Assembly (NCBI GenBank): GCA_900549725.1
Contig: URPL01000001.1
Location: 62,001-126,000, forward strand
Origin: an uncultured Eubacteriales bacterium
GTDB lineage: Bacteria > Bacillota > Clostridia > Oscillospirales > CAG-272
Direction: 5' to 3'
DNA length: 64,000 bases
Shown here: in pieces, positions 50,487 through 61,100 of the stretch
How the letters are laid out: every line of letters starts with the position of its first letter
How positions within the stretch are numbered: the stretch's first letter is position 1
The notes under the pieces: model-generated
Databases searched by the model: none
Seen by the model: the letters and a program-made list of their open reading frames with translations, nothing else
Told to the model about the DNA's origin: nothing
Translations under genes and position numbers: made by a program

Positions 50487-52186
50487 TGGACGAAAATCAA
50501 AATCGCACGCCGTCGGGCGCTGCGGCTGACGAAAACACGGAGCAGCTGGCGCAAAAGCTGTATCAAACCATGGAGCAGACACTGCGCGCCGCACGGGAGA
50601 GCGAGGCGGAGCAGCCCGCACAAAAGCAGGCGGACGCGGCGCCGAGCGGGGCGCAAGGGGCGGCACAGAGCCCCGCCGCGCAGCAGGACGCGGAGGATTT
50701 TGAGGTGCTGCAGGCGGTCTCGGTGCACAGAGAGGCGCAGCATAACGATGCGACCGATCGCATCCCCGTGCGGCAAAAGCCTGCCGCAAAAGAGAGCGAA
50801 AAACCGCAGAAAAAGAAAAAAGAAAAGGCTGCCGCAAGCCGAAAAACAAAGCATCCCGAGAAAGCGGAAAAAGCGAAGGAGGCACACCCTATGGCAAAAA
50901 AGCAGAGGGAACAGGGCACCGAGCACGACGCGGCAAATCGCCGCGGCACCGCCGTGCGAGACGCATCGCGCTATTTTCAGAGCACGGAGCAAACGCCCCC
51001 CGCGCCGCCGAGCGGCGGGAAAAAGGGCGGAAAACCGAAGAAAAAAGGCAGAGGACTGACGGCGCTGATCATTGTTTTGGTGCTTGTGCTCGGCATCGGT
51101 GCGGGCGCCGCTGCGGTGGTGCACCATTTCAAAAACTATACGCCCGATGTCGCCCCGCTGCCCGGGCCGGGTGAAGAGAAGAGCTCCGATGCGGGAAGTG
51201 ATGCCGACGGCGAGCAGATCAAAATTCCGGAGCGCGAGCAGCAGGTTTATAATATTCTCATCACCGGGATTGATAAGGAATCGCATTCCTCCGATGTGAT
51301 TATGGTCGTCCGCTTCAACGCAAAGGACGGCACAACGGATGTTGTACAGATCCCGCGGGATACCTATTATAACTACGGCGGCTATAAAACGCACAAGATC
51401 AATGCGATGTTTGCCTCCTTCTATAATCAGGCGAAAAACGAGGGCGAGGCAAACCCCTTTACGGGCGCAAACGAGCGCTTTGCAAAATTTATCACGGACT
51501 GCATCGGGGTGCCGATCGACCGCTATGTTTGTATTGACACCGAGGGCTTTCGCGAGGTGGTGGATGCCTTCGGCGGCGTAACGATCGAGGTGCCCATGGA
51601 TCTTGATTACGACGACCCTTTGCAGGATCTTTCCATTCACTTGAAAAAAGGGCTGCAGCATCTGGACGGAGCACAGGCGGAGGGGCTTGTGCGTTTCCGC
51701 AGCGGTTGGCTCAATGCCGATATCGGGCGCATTGAAGTACAGAAAAAGTTCCTCAGCGCCATGTTCCGTCAGATCAAGGAAAATATGAATGTTTCCACCC
51801 TGGTTAAAACGGCGAACATTGCCATGCGCTATGTCACAACGAATATGTCCGCGGAGGACATTGTGTATTTCGGCGGCAAGGCGATGAATGTTTCCATGGA
51901 GCATATCCGCTTTGCGACCATGCCGGGCGGCGGGGTGACAAATCCGAATACGGGCGCCTCGTATTATGTGCTGTACAAAAGCGGGGCGGAGGGCGTTATA
52001 CGCGAGCACCTGGAGGTTTATCAGGGTGAGCTGCCGCAGAACTTTTTCAATCCCAAGGGATATCTGTGCAACAAAGAGGCGGACTATGTGATGAACGTAT
52101 ACAACACGCCGTATACCTATGTGTTCAACGAGAAAAACAAGGCGGATTATATTGACGAAAACGAAGTCAACGTGCCGCATAAATAA
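50486..52186 (+). CDS. LytR-CpsA-Psr family glycopolymer transferase
   Basis: 566 residues. Attaches teichoic acids or capsular glycans to peptidoglycan outside the membrane. An unusually long cytoplasmic head (~190 residues, rich in Ala/Gln/Glu/Lys) precedes one helix (LTALIIVLVLVLGIGAGAAAVV). LCP domain residues ~255-480: ITGIDKESHSSDVIMVVRF, VQIPRDTYYNYGGYKTHKINAMFA, the Arg/Asp-rich LVRFRSGWLNADIGRIEVQKKFL. Start overlaps the yqeK stop by 1 nt (TAATG). Confidence 0.93.
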   Translation: MDENQNRTPSGAAADENTEQLAQKLYQTMEQTLRAARESEAEQPAQKQADAAPSGAQGAAQSPAAQQDAEDFEVLQAVSVHREAQHNDATDRIPVRQKPAAKESEKPQKKKKEKAAASRKTKHPEKAEKAKEAHPMAKKQREQGTEHDAANRRGTAVRDASRYFQSTEQTPPAPPSGGKKGGKPKKKGRGLTALIIVLVLVLGIGAGAAAVVHHFKNYTPDVAPLPGPGEEKSSDAGSDADGEQIKIPEREQQVYNILITGIDKESHSSDVIMVVRFNAKDGTTDVVQIPRDTYYNYGGYKTHKINAMFASFYNQAKNEGEANPFTGANERFAKFITDCIGVPIDRYVCIDTEGFREVVDAFGGVTIEVPMDLDYDDPLQDLSIHLKKGLQHLDGAQAEGLVRFRSGWLNADIGRIEVQKKFLSAMFRQIKENMNVSTLVKTANIAMRYVTTNMSAEDIVYFGGKAMNVSMEHIRFATMPGGGVTNPNTGASYYVLYKSGAEGVIREHLEVYQGELPQNFFNPKGYLCNKEADYVMNVYNTPYTYVFNEKNKADYIDENEVNVPHK

Positions 52187-52198
52187 AGGAGAGAGAGC

Positions 52199-52597
52199 AT
52201 GAGCGAAGAGAAGGAAAAAACGGTCGCCTCGCTGCGCGGGGCGGCCCCGCAGGTGCTGGCACAGGAATGCGTGAAGATCCTGGACGAAAAAAAGGCGCAG
52301 GATATTCGCCTTTTACGCGTGGAGGATCAGACGATTTTAGCCAATTATTTTGTCATTTGCACGGGTACCTCCAACACCCAGCTGCGCGCCTTGGCGGCAG
52401 AGATCGAATACCGCATGACGCAGGCAGGCGAGCCACCGCTGCGCATGGAGGGCTATGATGAGGCAAGCTGGATTATCGTGGATTTCGGCTGTGTGATCGT
52501 GCATTTATTCAGCCGTGCGGCACATGAATTCTACGGGTTGGAAAAGCTTTGGGCAGATGCGGAGCATATGGATCTTTCCATGCTTATCGGGAAATGA
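52199..52597 (+). CDS. rsfS: Ribosomal silencing factor RsfS
   Basis: 132 residues. Binds L14 (uL14) and blocks subunit joining when nutrients fall. Conserved DIRLLRVEDQTILANYFVIC, GTSNTQLRALAAEIEYRM, EGYDEASWIIVDFGCVIVHLF and AHEFYGLEKLWADAEHMDL. AAAGGAGAGAGAGC precedes the ATG. Confidence 0.96.
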   Translation: MSEEKEKTVASLRGAAPQVLAQECVKILDEKKAQDIRLLRVEDQTILANYFVICTGTSNTQLRALAAEIEYRMTQAGEPPLRMEGYDEASWIIVDFGCVIVHLFSRAAHEFYGLEKLWADAEHMDLSMLIGK

Positions 52598-52613
52598 GCA
52601 AAGGAGAAAAGCC

Positions 52614-55022
52614 ATGAGACACGAATATGCAAAAATTGAACCGAAATGGCAAAAGCGCTGGGCAGACGCGAGGGCGTTTGCCGCCAAAGACAACAGCGAT
52701 AAACCGAAATTTTACGGTCTGGTGGAATTTCCGTATCCCTCCGGAAGCGGGATGCATGTGGGTCATATCAAGGCATATTCCGGCCTTGAGGTCATCAGTC
52801 GCAAGCGCAGAATGCAGGGCTATAATGTCTTGTTTCCCATCGGGTTTGACGCCTTCGGGCTGCCAACGGAAAACACGGCGATCAAGGAGGGCATTCATCC
52901 AAGGGCCGTGACCGACCGCAATATTGCAAAATTCACGCAGCAGCTCAGCCGCGTCGGATTTTCGTTTGATTGGGACAGAGTGATCGATACCACGGACGAA
53001 GACTATTACAAATGGACGCAATGGATCTTTCTTGAGATGTTCCGGCGCGGGCTTGTGTTCCGCGATACCGCCCTTGTGAATTACTGCCCCAGCTGCCGCG
53101 TGGTGCTTTCCAATGAGGATTCGCAGGGGGGCAAATGCGATATTTGCCACAGCGAGGTCGTGCAGCGATCCAAGGACGTTTGGTATCTGCGCATCACGCA
53201 GTATGCCGATAAGCTTTTGCAGGGGCTGGATACGGTGGACTATCCGCAGAATATCAAGCAGCAGCAGATCAACTGGATCGGCCGCTCCGAGGGAGCATAT
53301 GTCAATTTCCCCGTGCAGGGGCAGGGCGTGCAGGATACGCTCAGAGTGTATACCACCCGCCCGGACACCTTGTTCGGCGTGAGCTTTATGGTGGTGGCGC
53401 CGGAGCACCCGCTGCTTGAGAAATACCGCAGCGTGATTCAAAACAATGCCGCGCTTGACGCATATCGCGAGAAATGCGCGAAAAAGACGGAATTTGAGCG
53501 CACGCAGCTTGTCAAGGAAAAAACGGGCGTGCGCATTGAGGGTCTTACGGCGAAAAATCCGCTCTCGGGCAAGGAAGTGCCCATTTTCACGGCGGATTAT
53601 GTGATGATGGGATACGGCACGGGCGCGATCATGGCGGTTCCCGCGCATGACCAGAGAGATTATGATTTTGCGAAGGTTTTCGGCGCGGAAATTATCCCTG
53701 TGATCCGGGGCGGAGATGTCTCCAAGGAAGCATATACCGGCAGCGGAGAAATGATCAATTCCGAATTTCTCAACGGCATGACCGATAAAGCGCAGTCCAT
53801 TCGCCGCATGATCGAAGAGTTGGAGGCGCGCGGCATCGGGCAGGGTGGCGTGCAATATAAAATGAAGGATTGGGCATTTAACCGCCAGCGCTATTGGGGC
53901 GAGCCGATTCCGATTATCCATTGCCCAAGGTGCGGCATGGTTCCGGTGCCCGAAGAGGAGCTTCCGCTGCGGCTGCCCAAGGTGGAAAGCTATGAGGTGG
54001 GCGAGGGCGGCGAAAGCCCGCTTGCCAAGATCGATTCTTTTGTAAACTGCACCTGCCCCAGCTGCGGAGGCGCGGCAAAGCGCGAAACGGATACCATGCC
54101 GCAATGGGCAGGCTCCTCGTGGTATTTTCTGCGCTATATCGACCCGCACAACAAAAACGCTTTGGCAGACCCCGAAAAGCTGAAATATTGGATGCCGGTG
54201 GATTGGTACAACGGCGGCATGGAGCATGTAACGCGGCATATGATCTATTCGCGTTTCTGGCACCATTTTCTCTATGATATCGGCGTTGTGAATACGCCGG
54301 AGCCGTATGCCAAGAGAACGGCGCAGGGGCTGATTCTCGGGCCGGACGGACAGAAAATGAGTAAAACGCGCGGGAACGTGATCGACCCCAACGATGTTGT
54401 GGACGCCTACGGCGCCGATACGCTGCGTACCTATGTGCTTTTTATGGGCGATTACGGCAGCGCCGCCCCGTGGAACGACAGCTCCATGCGCGGCTGCAAG
54501 CGCTTTTTGGAGCGCGTTTGCGGGCTTTGCGATATGGCGAAGGGGCACGGCGTGACAAAGGTGCTGGAGCGCGCATTCCATAAGACCGTGCGCAAGGTTT
54601 CCGAAGACATTGAAGAGATGAAATTCAACACCGCCATCGCCGCGCTGATGAGCCTGATCAATGAAATTTACGACTGCGGCACGCTCACGCAGGAGGAACT
54701 CGGTGTTTTCGTGCGGCTGCTTTGCCCCATCGCCCCGCATCTTTGCGAGGAAATTTGGGAGAGCCTTGGCGAAAAGGGCTTTTGCTCTTTGGCACCCTGG
54801 CCGGAATACGATGCGGAAAAAACAAAGGACGAAACCGTGAATATTGCCGTGCAGATCAACGGGAAGCTGCGCACAACGCTTGCGCTGCCCGCCGATGTGG
54901 ACAGAGAAAGCGCCGTCGCCGCCGCAAAGGCGGATGTGCGCGTGCAGAGCTTCCTTGCGGGCAAAGAGGTTGTCAAGGAAATTTTCGTGCCCGGCAGGAT
55001 TGTGAATCTTGTCGTGAAATAA
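52614..55022 (+). CDS. leuS: Leucyl-tRNA synthetase
   Basis: 802 residues, the usual bacterial length. Start at 52614 after AAAGGAGAAAAGCC. Class I motif HVGH (residues 48-51) in YPSGSGMHVGHIKAYSG; CP1 editing domain (TTRPDTLFGVSFMVVAPEH; GYGTGAIMAVPAHDQRDYDFA); zinc-type Cys clusters (CPSCRVVLSNEDSQGGKCDIC; CPRCGM); KMSKS loop as KMSKTRGN near residue 581; C-terminal VAVQINGKLR-like NIAVQINGKLRTTL and anticodon domain. Terminates the nadD-leuS block. Confidence 0.97.
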   Translation: MRHEYAKIEPKWQKRWADARAFAAKDNSDKPKFYGLVEFPYPSGSGMHVGHIKAYSGLEVISRKRRMQGYNVLFPIGFDAFGLPTENTAIKEGIHPRAVTDRNIAKFTQQLSRVGFSFDWDRVIDTTDEDYYKWTQWIFLEMFRRGLVFRDTALVNYCPSCRVVLSNEDSQGGKCDICHSEVVQRSKDVWYLRITQYADKLLQGLDTVDYPQNIKQQQINWIGRSEGAYVNFPVQGQGVQDTLRVYTTRPDTLFGVSFMVVAPEHPLLEKYRSVIQNNAALDAYREKCAKKTEFERTQLVKEKTGVRIEGLTAKNPLSGKEVPIFTADYVMMGYGTGAIMAVPAHDQRDYDFAKVFGAEIIPVIRGGDVSKEAYTGSGEMINSEFLNGMTDKAQSIRRMIEELEARGIGQGGVQYKMKDWAFNRQRYWGEPIPIIHCPRCGMVPVPEEELPLRLPKVESYEVGEGGESPLAKIDSFVNCTCPSCGGAAKRETDTMPQWAGSSWYFLRYIDPHNKNALADPEKLKYWMPVDWYNGGMEHVTRHMIYSRFWHHFLYDIGVVNTPEPYAKRTAQGLILGPDGQKMSKTRGNVIDPNDVVDAYGADTLRTYVLFMGDYGSAAPWNDSSMRGCKRFLERVCGLCDMAKGHGVTKVLERAFHKTVRKVSEDIEEMKFNTAIAALMSLINEIYDCGTLTQEELGVFVRLLCPIAPHLCEEIWESLGEKGFCSLAPWPEYDAEKTKDETVNIAVQINGKLRTTLALPADVDRESAVAAAKADVRVQSFLAGKEVVKEIFVPGRIVNLVVK

Positions 55023-55047
55023 TCCGCGAAAAAGCGCGCTTTGGGGC

Positions 55048-55076
55048 TTGCAAGGCAGCAAAGGGTGTGCTATAAT
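55048..55076 (+). promoter_or_regulatory. Sigma-A promoter of the oxidoreductase gene
   Basis: TTGCAA, 17-nt spacer, TATAAT; 50 nt before the start codon. Confidence 0.8.
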
Positions 55077-55125
55077 TTCGATAAGCAGCGGGGTTGCCCG
55101 TTTTTGTAAAGAAGGAGAAAAAACA

Positions 55126-56193
55126 ATGGGAAAACTCAGAATCGGATGCGTCGGCATCGGCGGTATGGGAAATATGCATCTGCGCGGATATGCGGGAGAC
55201 GACCGCGTGCAGGTTGTTGCAATCTGTGATATCCTGGAAAGCCGCATGGCAGAGGGTAAGGCAAATCATCACCTTGGCGATGAGGTGCATTGCTATACCG
55301 ATTTCAAAGAAATGATCGAGAAGGAAAACCTTGACGTTGTGGACATTGCAACGCCGAACGATTTCCATTCCGTGATTGCCGTTTATGCGCTGGAGCACGG
55401 CTGCCATGTTTTCTGCGAAAAGCCGGACGCTGTCAGCGTGGAAGAGGCGCTGAAGATGAAGGCGGCTTCCGAAAAGAGCGGCAAGGTGCTCATGATCATG
55501 CGCAACAACCGTTACTACGGGCATTCCGTGTTTGCAAAGAACTATATTGAAAGCGGCAAGATGGGCGAGATCTACTGCGGGCGCTGCGGCTGGATCCGTC
55601 GCCGCGGCATTCCCGGCAGAGGTGGCTGGTTTACCACAAAGGCAAAATCCGGCGGCGGTCCGCTGATTGACCTTGGCGTGCATATGATCGACCTTGCCAT
55701 TTGGCTCATGGGCAACCCCACCCCCGTTGCCGTCAGCGGCGCGACCTATCGCAAATTTGCGGATAACGAGGCGCAGAGCGATTCCGTGCATGCAAAATTC
55801 GGCAGCAAGCAGGAGAACGGCACCTTTGATGTTGAGGACCTTGCCATGGGCATGATCCGCTTTGACAACGGCGCGGTTTTGCAGCTGGAATTCTCCTGGG
55901 CTTCCAATATCGATCACGAAACGCGCTTTGTTGAACTGCGCGGTACCAAGAGCGGCCTTACCTGGGAGGGAGACAGCGGCGTGAAATTCTTCTCCGAGGA
56001 GCAGGGACAACTGACCGATCTTGTTCCGCATTGCCAGGCGGGAGACGGCCATGTGGCGAATATGCGTCACTTTGTGGATGTTGTTGTAAATCATGTTAAG
56101 CCCGATTTCGAGCCGATTCAGGGCATCAACATGATCAAGATTCTTCAGGCGCTGTACAAATCCGCCGAGACCGGCAAGGAAGTTCAGCTCTGA
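55126..56193 (+). CDS. Gfo/Idh/MocA-family NAD(P)-dependent oxidoreductase
   Basis: 355 residues. Rossmann start IGCVGIGGMGNMHLRGY with the GxGxxG-type loop; VDIATPNDFHSVIAVYALEHGCHVFCEKPDAVS carries the EKP motif; the catalytic region GGGPLIDLGVHMIDLAIWLMG is typical of sugar or inositol dehydrogenases (D...H pair). GAAGGAGAAAAAAC precedes the ATG. Monocistronic with its own promoter and terminator, so neighbours give no substrate clue. Confidence 0.9.
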   Translation: MGKLRIGCVGIGGMGNMHLRGYAGDDRVQVVAICDILESRMAEGKANHHLGDEVHCYTDFKEMIEKENLDVVDIATPNDFHSVIAVYALEHGCHVFCEKPDAVSVEEALKMKAASEKSGKVLMIMRNNRYYGHSVFAKNYIESGKMGEIYCGRCGWIRRRGIPGRGGWFTTKAKSGGGPLIDLGVHMIDLAIWLMGNPTPVAVSGATYRKFADNEAQSDSVHAKFGSKQENGTFDVEDLAMGMIRFDNGAVLQLEFSWASNIDHETRFVELRGTKSGLTWEGDSGVKFFSEEQGQLTDLVPHCQAGDGHVANMRHFVDVVVNHVKPDFEPIQGINMIKILQALYKSAETGKEVQL

Positions 56194-56210
56194 TTTTTGA
56201 AAAAGACGGA

Positions 56211-56240
56211 AAAACGGGGTGCCTGGCACCCCGTTTTTTT
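56211..56240 (+). terminator. Intrinsic terminator after the oxidoreductase gene
   Basis: 12-bp stem AAAACGGGGTGC / GCACCCCGTTTT with a 3-nt loop, T7 tail. Confidence 0.9.
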
Positions 56241-56251
56241 GTGATTTAGGC

Positions 56252-56280
56252 TTGGAATGTCTCGATCTTTATGATACAAT
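56252..56280 (+). promoter_or_regulatory. Sigma-A promoter of murB-whiA-dnaE
   Basis: TTGGAA, 17-nt spacer, TACAAT; 50 nt before the murB ATG. Confidence 0.7.
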
Positions 56281-56329
56281 ATAAAATAGAGTGGTGTCCC
56301 TGTATCAACAAAACAAGGAGGCGGCATTG

Positions 56330-57247
56330 ATGAATGGTTCGGAGCAGCTTGCGGCGTTTCTTAGCGCCGTGAAGGATGCGAATGTGGAGCGGGATGTTCC
56401 GCTTGCAAAGCACTGTACCTTCCGCATCGGCGGAAACGCGGCGATTTATGCGCAGCCCAAAACCGAAGAGATGTTGCTTTGCATTGTCCGCGCCTGCAAA
56501 AGCGCGGGAGTGCCGATGTTTTTTCTCGGAAACGGCAGCAATGTGCTTTTTTCGGACGCGGGCTTTTTCGGCTGCGTGATTTCAACGGCTGATCTTTGCA
56601 AAATCACGCTGCAAAGAGAAGGAACTGTTTTTGCGCAAAGCGGCGCCTCATTGTTTGCGCTGTGCCGCTTCGCGCAGCGGCATGCCCTTGGCGGCCTTGC
56701 CTTTGCCTACGGAATCCCCGGCACGCTCGGCGGCGCGCTTGTGATGAACGCGGGCGCCTACGGCGGGCAGATTGCAGATGTGATCGAAAGCGTGCGGGCG
56801 TATGATACCGTGACGGATACGATATGCACGCTGCGCGGCGAAGCGCTGGAATTTCGGTATCGCCACAGCGTGTTTTCCGCAGGGCGGTATCTCATTCTCT
56901 CCGCCGTTTTGTCCCTGCCGGCGGAAAACGCGGAGGAAATTTCCGCAAAGATGCAGCAGCACCTTTCGGCGCGGCGGGAAAAGCAGCCGCTGGAATACCC
57001 AAGCGCCGGCAGCGCATTCAAGCGCGGCGACGGTTTTTTCACCGCGGAGCTGATCGACCGCGCCGGGCTGAAGGGGCTTCGATGCGGGGATGCCGCCGTC
57101 AGCGAAAAGCATGCCGGGTTTATTGTAAATCTCGGCGCGGCGACGGCAAAGGATGTCACGGAGCTGATCGGGAAGATTCAGGCGGCGGTGCGGGAAAAAT
57201 TCGGCAAAGAAATCGAATGCGAAATTTGCATTGTAAAGGAACGCTGA
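56330..57247 (+). CDS. murB: UDP-N-acetylenolpyruvoylglucosamine reductase
   Basis: 305 residues; FAD enzyme making UDP-MurNAc for peptidoglycan. Start at 56330 because AAGGAGG lies 8 nt upstream; the frame is open to a GTG at 56291. FAD-binding blocks CTFRIGGNAAIYAQP and LGNGSNVLFSDAGF; YGIPGTLGGALVMNAGAYGGQI; catalytic Arg in YRHSVF and Ser in PSAGSAFKRG; final Glu in IECEICIV. Lacks the type I extra domain, as in other Gram-positives. whiA starts 1 nt after the stop. Confidence 0.96.
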   Translation: MNGSEQLAAFLSAVKDANVERDVPLAKHCTFRIGGNAAIYAQPKTEEMLLCIVRACKSAGVPMFFLGNGSNVLFSDAGFFGCVISTADLCKITLQREGTVFAQSGASLFALCRFAQRHALGGLAFAYGIPGTLGGALVMNAGAYGGQIADVIESVRAYDTVTDTICTLRGEALEFRYRHSVFSAGRYLILSAVLSLPAENAEEISAKMQQHLSARREKQPLEYPSAGSAFKRGDGFFTAELIDRAGLKGLRCGDAAVSEKHAGFIVNLGAATAKDVTELIGKIQAAVREKFGKEIECEICIVKER

Positions 57248-57248
57248 T

Positions 57249-58121
57249 ATGTCATTTGCGGCGGAAACAAAAGAGGCGCTTTGCGCGCTTTTTATCAAAA
57301 ACGAATGCTGTGAGCTTTCGCTGTTATGGGGGCTTTTGCGCTACGGCGGCGATTTTTCCGAAGAAAGAATCCGCCTTTGCACAAATTCCGCGCCGGTGAC
57401 GGCGCTTTGCCGCGCGCTGCTCTCAAAGCATTTCGGCATTGAGGTGCCCTCGGGCGGGCATCTTACCCTTAGCGCAAGGGACGCAGCGTTCATCTATCAC
57501 GCATATCACGCCGATGAGGGCGCGCGCGCCTTTTCGGCATGGCTGCGCTGCGAACACTGCACGGGCGCGTTTTTGCGCGGAGTTTTCCTGGCGGCGGGCA
57601 ACCTTTCCGACCCCGGAAATTCCTATCATCTTGATTTTTTGATGCAGGATGCGGAAAGCGCGCAGGCGCTCGGGGCTTTTTTGCAGTCGCTCGACATGCC
57701 GGCGCGCAGCACCGTGCGCGGCGCGCAGCCGCTGCTTTATTATAAGGGAAGCGAAGCAATCGAAGATTTTTTGGTGACGATCGGGGCGCGGCGCGCCGCA
57801 TTTACCGTGATGGATGAAAAAATCCGCAAGGATATCCGCAACAATACAAACCGCGTGATCAACCTTGAGGTGGCGAATCTTTCCAAAACCGCAAGCAATG
57901 CCGCAAAGCAGCTGAGAGCGATTGCGCTTTTACAGAAAAGCGGCAAGCTTTCGCATCTTGAGGAGGCGCTGCAAATCACGGCGCACCTGCGGCAGGAGCA
58001 TCCGGACGCAACGCTCTCGGCGCTTGCGGCATTGCACGACCCGCCGCTGACCAAATCCGGGCTGAACCACCGCCTGGCAAAGCTGACGGCGGCGGCAAAA
58101 GAGGAAAAAGAGCGGCTTTGA
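57249..58121 (+). CDS. whiA: DNA-binding protein WhiA
   Basis: 290 residues. N-terminal LAGLIDADG-like (nuclease-dead) domain: RGVFLAAGNLSDPGNSYHLDF; C-terminal HTH region with NRVINLEVANLSKTASNAAKQ and PPLTKSGLNHRLAKL. It influences cell division and sporulation genes in Gram-positives. It usually follows rapZ and yvcK; here it follows murB by 1 nt and neither of those genes is in between. Stop overlaps an ATG (TGATG) that is out of frame with dnaE. Confidence 0.94.
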   Translation: MSFAAETKEALCALFIKNECCELSLLWGLLRYGGDFSEERIRLCTNSAPVTALCRALLSKHFGIEVPSGGHLTLSARDAAFIYHAYHADEGARAFSAWLRCEHCTGAFLRGVFLAAGNLSDPGNSYHLDFLMQDAESAQALGAFLQSLDMPARSTVRGAQPLLYYKGSEAIEDFLVTIGARRAAFTVMDEKIRKDIRNNTNRVINLEVANLSKTASNAAKQLRAIALLQKSGKLSHLEEALQITAHLRQEHPDATLSALAALHDPPLTKSGLNHRLAKLTAAAKEEKERL

Positions 58122-58127
58122 TGCCTT

Positions 58128-61100
58128 TTGAAACGCAGACGAAACGGGGGGAAAACTACGGAACGACAGGAATTTGTGCATCTGCATCTGCACAGCGAAT
58201 ACAGCCTTTTGGACGGGGCGCTGCGTATTGACGAAATTCCCCGCCTGGCAAAGGAAATGGGGCAGAGCGCCGTCGCCCTGACCGACCACGGCAATCTCTT
58301 CGGCGCGGTCGTCTTTTTCGAGGCATGCGAAAAGGAAGGAATCAAACCGATCATCGGCTGCGAGGTCTATGTTGCGCCTGCCGGACGGTTTTCAAGGAGC
58401 GTTGCGCGCGAGGGCAATTATTATCATCTGACGCTGCTGGTGGAAAACGAGCAGGGGTACAAAAATTTGTGCCGCATGGTGTCTCTTTCGTACACCGAGG
58501 GTTTTTACGGGAAACCGCGCGTGGACGACGAGCTGCTTGCGCGGTTTTCGGAGGGGTTGATCTGCCTTTCCGGCTGTATGGGCGGCTATATCCCGCAATG
58601 CATCGCCAAGGGCGAATTTGAAAACGCGCGGCAATATGCGCGGCAGCTTGCCCGCATTTTCGGAAAGGACCGGTTTTATCTTGAACTGCAGTCGCATGGG
58701 CTCGGCGGTCAGCGCGATATTCTTGAATATACGGCGGTGATGGCGCAGGAGCTGGGGCTCGGCATCGTTGCGACAAACGATGTGCACTATGCCCGCGCCG
58801 AGGACGCGCGCACACAGGCGGTGCTGATGTGCATCGGCATGGGGCGCACGATCGACGACGGGCGCCCGCACGGCTTTGAAACGGATGAATTTTATTTCAA
58901 AAGCACCGAGGAGATGGCACGCCTTTTTGAGAAGCTGCCGCAGGCGATAGAAAACACGAAAAAAATCGCGGATCGCTGCAATTTTTCCTTTACCTTCGGC
59001 AAGCTCTATTTGCCGGTTTTCACGCCGCCGCAGGGGCAAACCCCGGCGCAGTATCTGCAAAGCCTTGCGGAAAAGGGCCTTTCGGAGCGCATGGCAAGCG
59101 GCGCATTGGTGCCGAGCGAAAAGCATCCGCTTTCCGAATATGAAAACAGAATTAAATACGAGCTGAAAACCATTGTTGATATGGGCTATGCCGAATACTA
59201 TCTCATTGTTTGGGATTTTGTGCACTACGCAAAAACGCACGGCATTCCCACGGGCCCCGGCCGCGGCTCGGGCGCTGGGAGCCTGGTTGCGTTTTTGATC
59301 GGTATCACGGATGTGGATTCCATTCGGTATGAACTGATGTTTGAGCGCTTTCTCAATCCGGAGCGCGTGTCCATGCCCGATTTTGATGTGGATTTTTGCT
59401 ATGAGCGCCGCGGCGAGGTCATCGCCTATGTTGCACAGAAATACGGCGCGGAGCATGTGGCGCAGATCATCACCTTCGGAACGCTTGCGGCGCGCGCGGT
59501 TGTGCGGGATTGCGGGCGGGCGCTGGGCATGAGCTATGCCGATGTGGATACCATTGCAAAGGCTATTCCAAACGAACACGGTATCACGCTGCAAAAGGCG
59601 GCGCAGCAGCCGCAGCTTGCCGCGCTTTTGCAAAATGATGCACAGGCGGCGGAGCTTGTGCATGCGGCGATGCAGCTGGAGGGCATGCCGCGCCATGCCT
59701 CCGTGCATGCGGCAGGAGTGGTGATTACCGATCGGCCTGTGTATGAATATGTGCCCCTGGCGCTCAGCGGGGAGCAGCCCATTACGCAATTTGATATGGA
59801 TACGGTTGCAAAGCTGGGGCTTTTGAAAATTGATTTTCTCGGGCTGCGGTATCTCACCGTGATTGCCGATGCGGAGCGCGAGATCTCCAAAGAGGTGCCC
59901 GGTTTTTCGGTTGCGGCGCAAAGCCTTGACGACGGTGCAACCTATGCCATGCTCGGCGCGGGGCAAAGCGGCGGGGTGTTTCAGCTGGAGAGCGCAGGCA
60001 TGCGCCAGCTGCTTGAAAAAATGAAGCCGCAGAACCTTGAGGATATTGTTGCGGCGATTGCGCTGTATCGCCCCGGCCCAATGGATTCCATTCCGCGCTA
60101 TCTTGAAAACCGCGCGCATGCGGAGCATGTGGAATATGCGCTGCCGCAGCTGCGGGAAATTCTTGATGTCACAAACGGCTGCATTGTCTACCAGGAGCAG
60201 GTGATGCAGATCTGCCGCGTGATCGCGGGGTATTCCCTGGGGCGCGCGGATGTGGTGCGGCGCGCCATGTCCAAAAAGAAAACGGAGGTCATGGCAAAGG
60301 AGCGGGAGGAATTTTTGCGCGGGGCGATTGCACGCGGAGCGAACCCCGCCGCGGCAGAGCGCGTTTTTGACGAAATGGCGGGCTTTGCAAAATACGCCTT
60401 CAATAAAAGCCATGCCGTTGCCTACGCCTATCTTTCCTATCGCACGGCATATTTACTGTGCCATTATCCCGCGCAGTATCTTGCGGCGCTGCTTTCCTCC
60501 GTGCTGGAAAACACGGCGAAAATGTCCGAATATATCCTGCAGGCGCAGCGTCTCGGCATTGCGCTGCTTGCGCCCGACATCAACCAAAGCGAAAGCAAAT
60601 TCACCATAGCCCCCGCCCAAGAGGCGAAAAGCGGGCAGGGGATCCGCTTCGGGCTGTGCGCCGTCAAGGCGGTCGGGGAGCGCTTTGCCGCGGCAATTTG
60701 CAGCGAGCGGGCGGCACACGGGCAGTTCGGCGATTTTGAGGAATTTGTGCGGCGCATGTCCGATAAGGAGCTGCCGCGGCGCGCCGTGGAGGCGCTGATC
60801 CGCTGCGGTGCGTTCGATACGCTTGAGCCGGACCGCGCAAAGCTGATCGTTTCCTATGAAATTTTGATCGACGCTGCGCAGCAGCGCTCCCGCGAGGTGC
60901 CGCAGGGCCAGGGAGATTTGTTTTCCTCCAGCGGCATGGAAGCCCCGCCCGAGCAGGCGGCGATGTGGCTGCCGAAGATTGAGGTGCCGACGGTGCAGCC
61001 TTACACCTTTGCGGAAAAGCTGGCAATGGAAAAGGAAGTAACGGGGCAATATTTTTCGGGGCATTTATTGGACGCCTACCGTGCGCACATTGCTTCTCTG

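Noticed and set aside
52584..55247. Long minus-strand frame opposite leuS
   Set aside because: Antisense shadow of a complete leucyl-tRNA synthetase.
58392..60413. Long minus-strand frame opposite dnaE
   Set aside because: Antisense shadow; all DnaE motifs lie on the plus strand.
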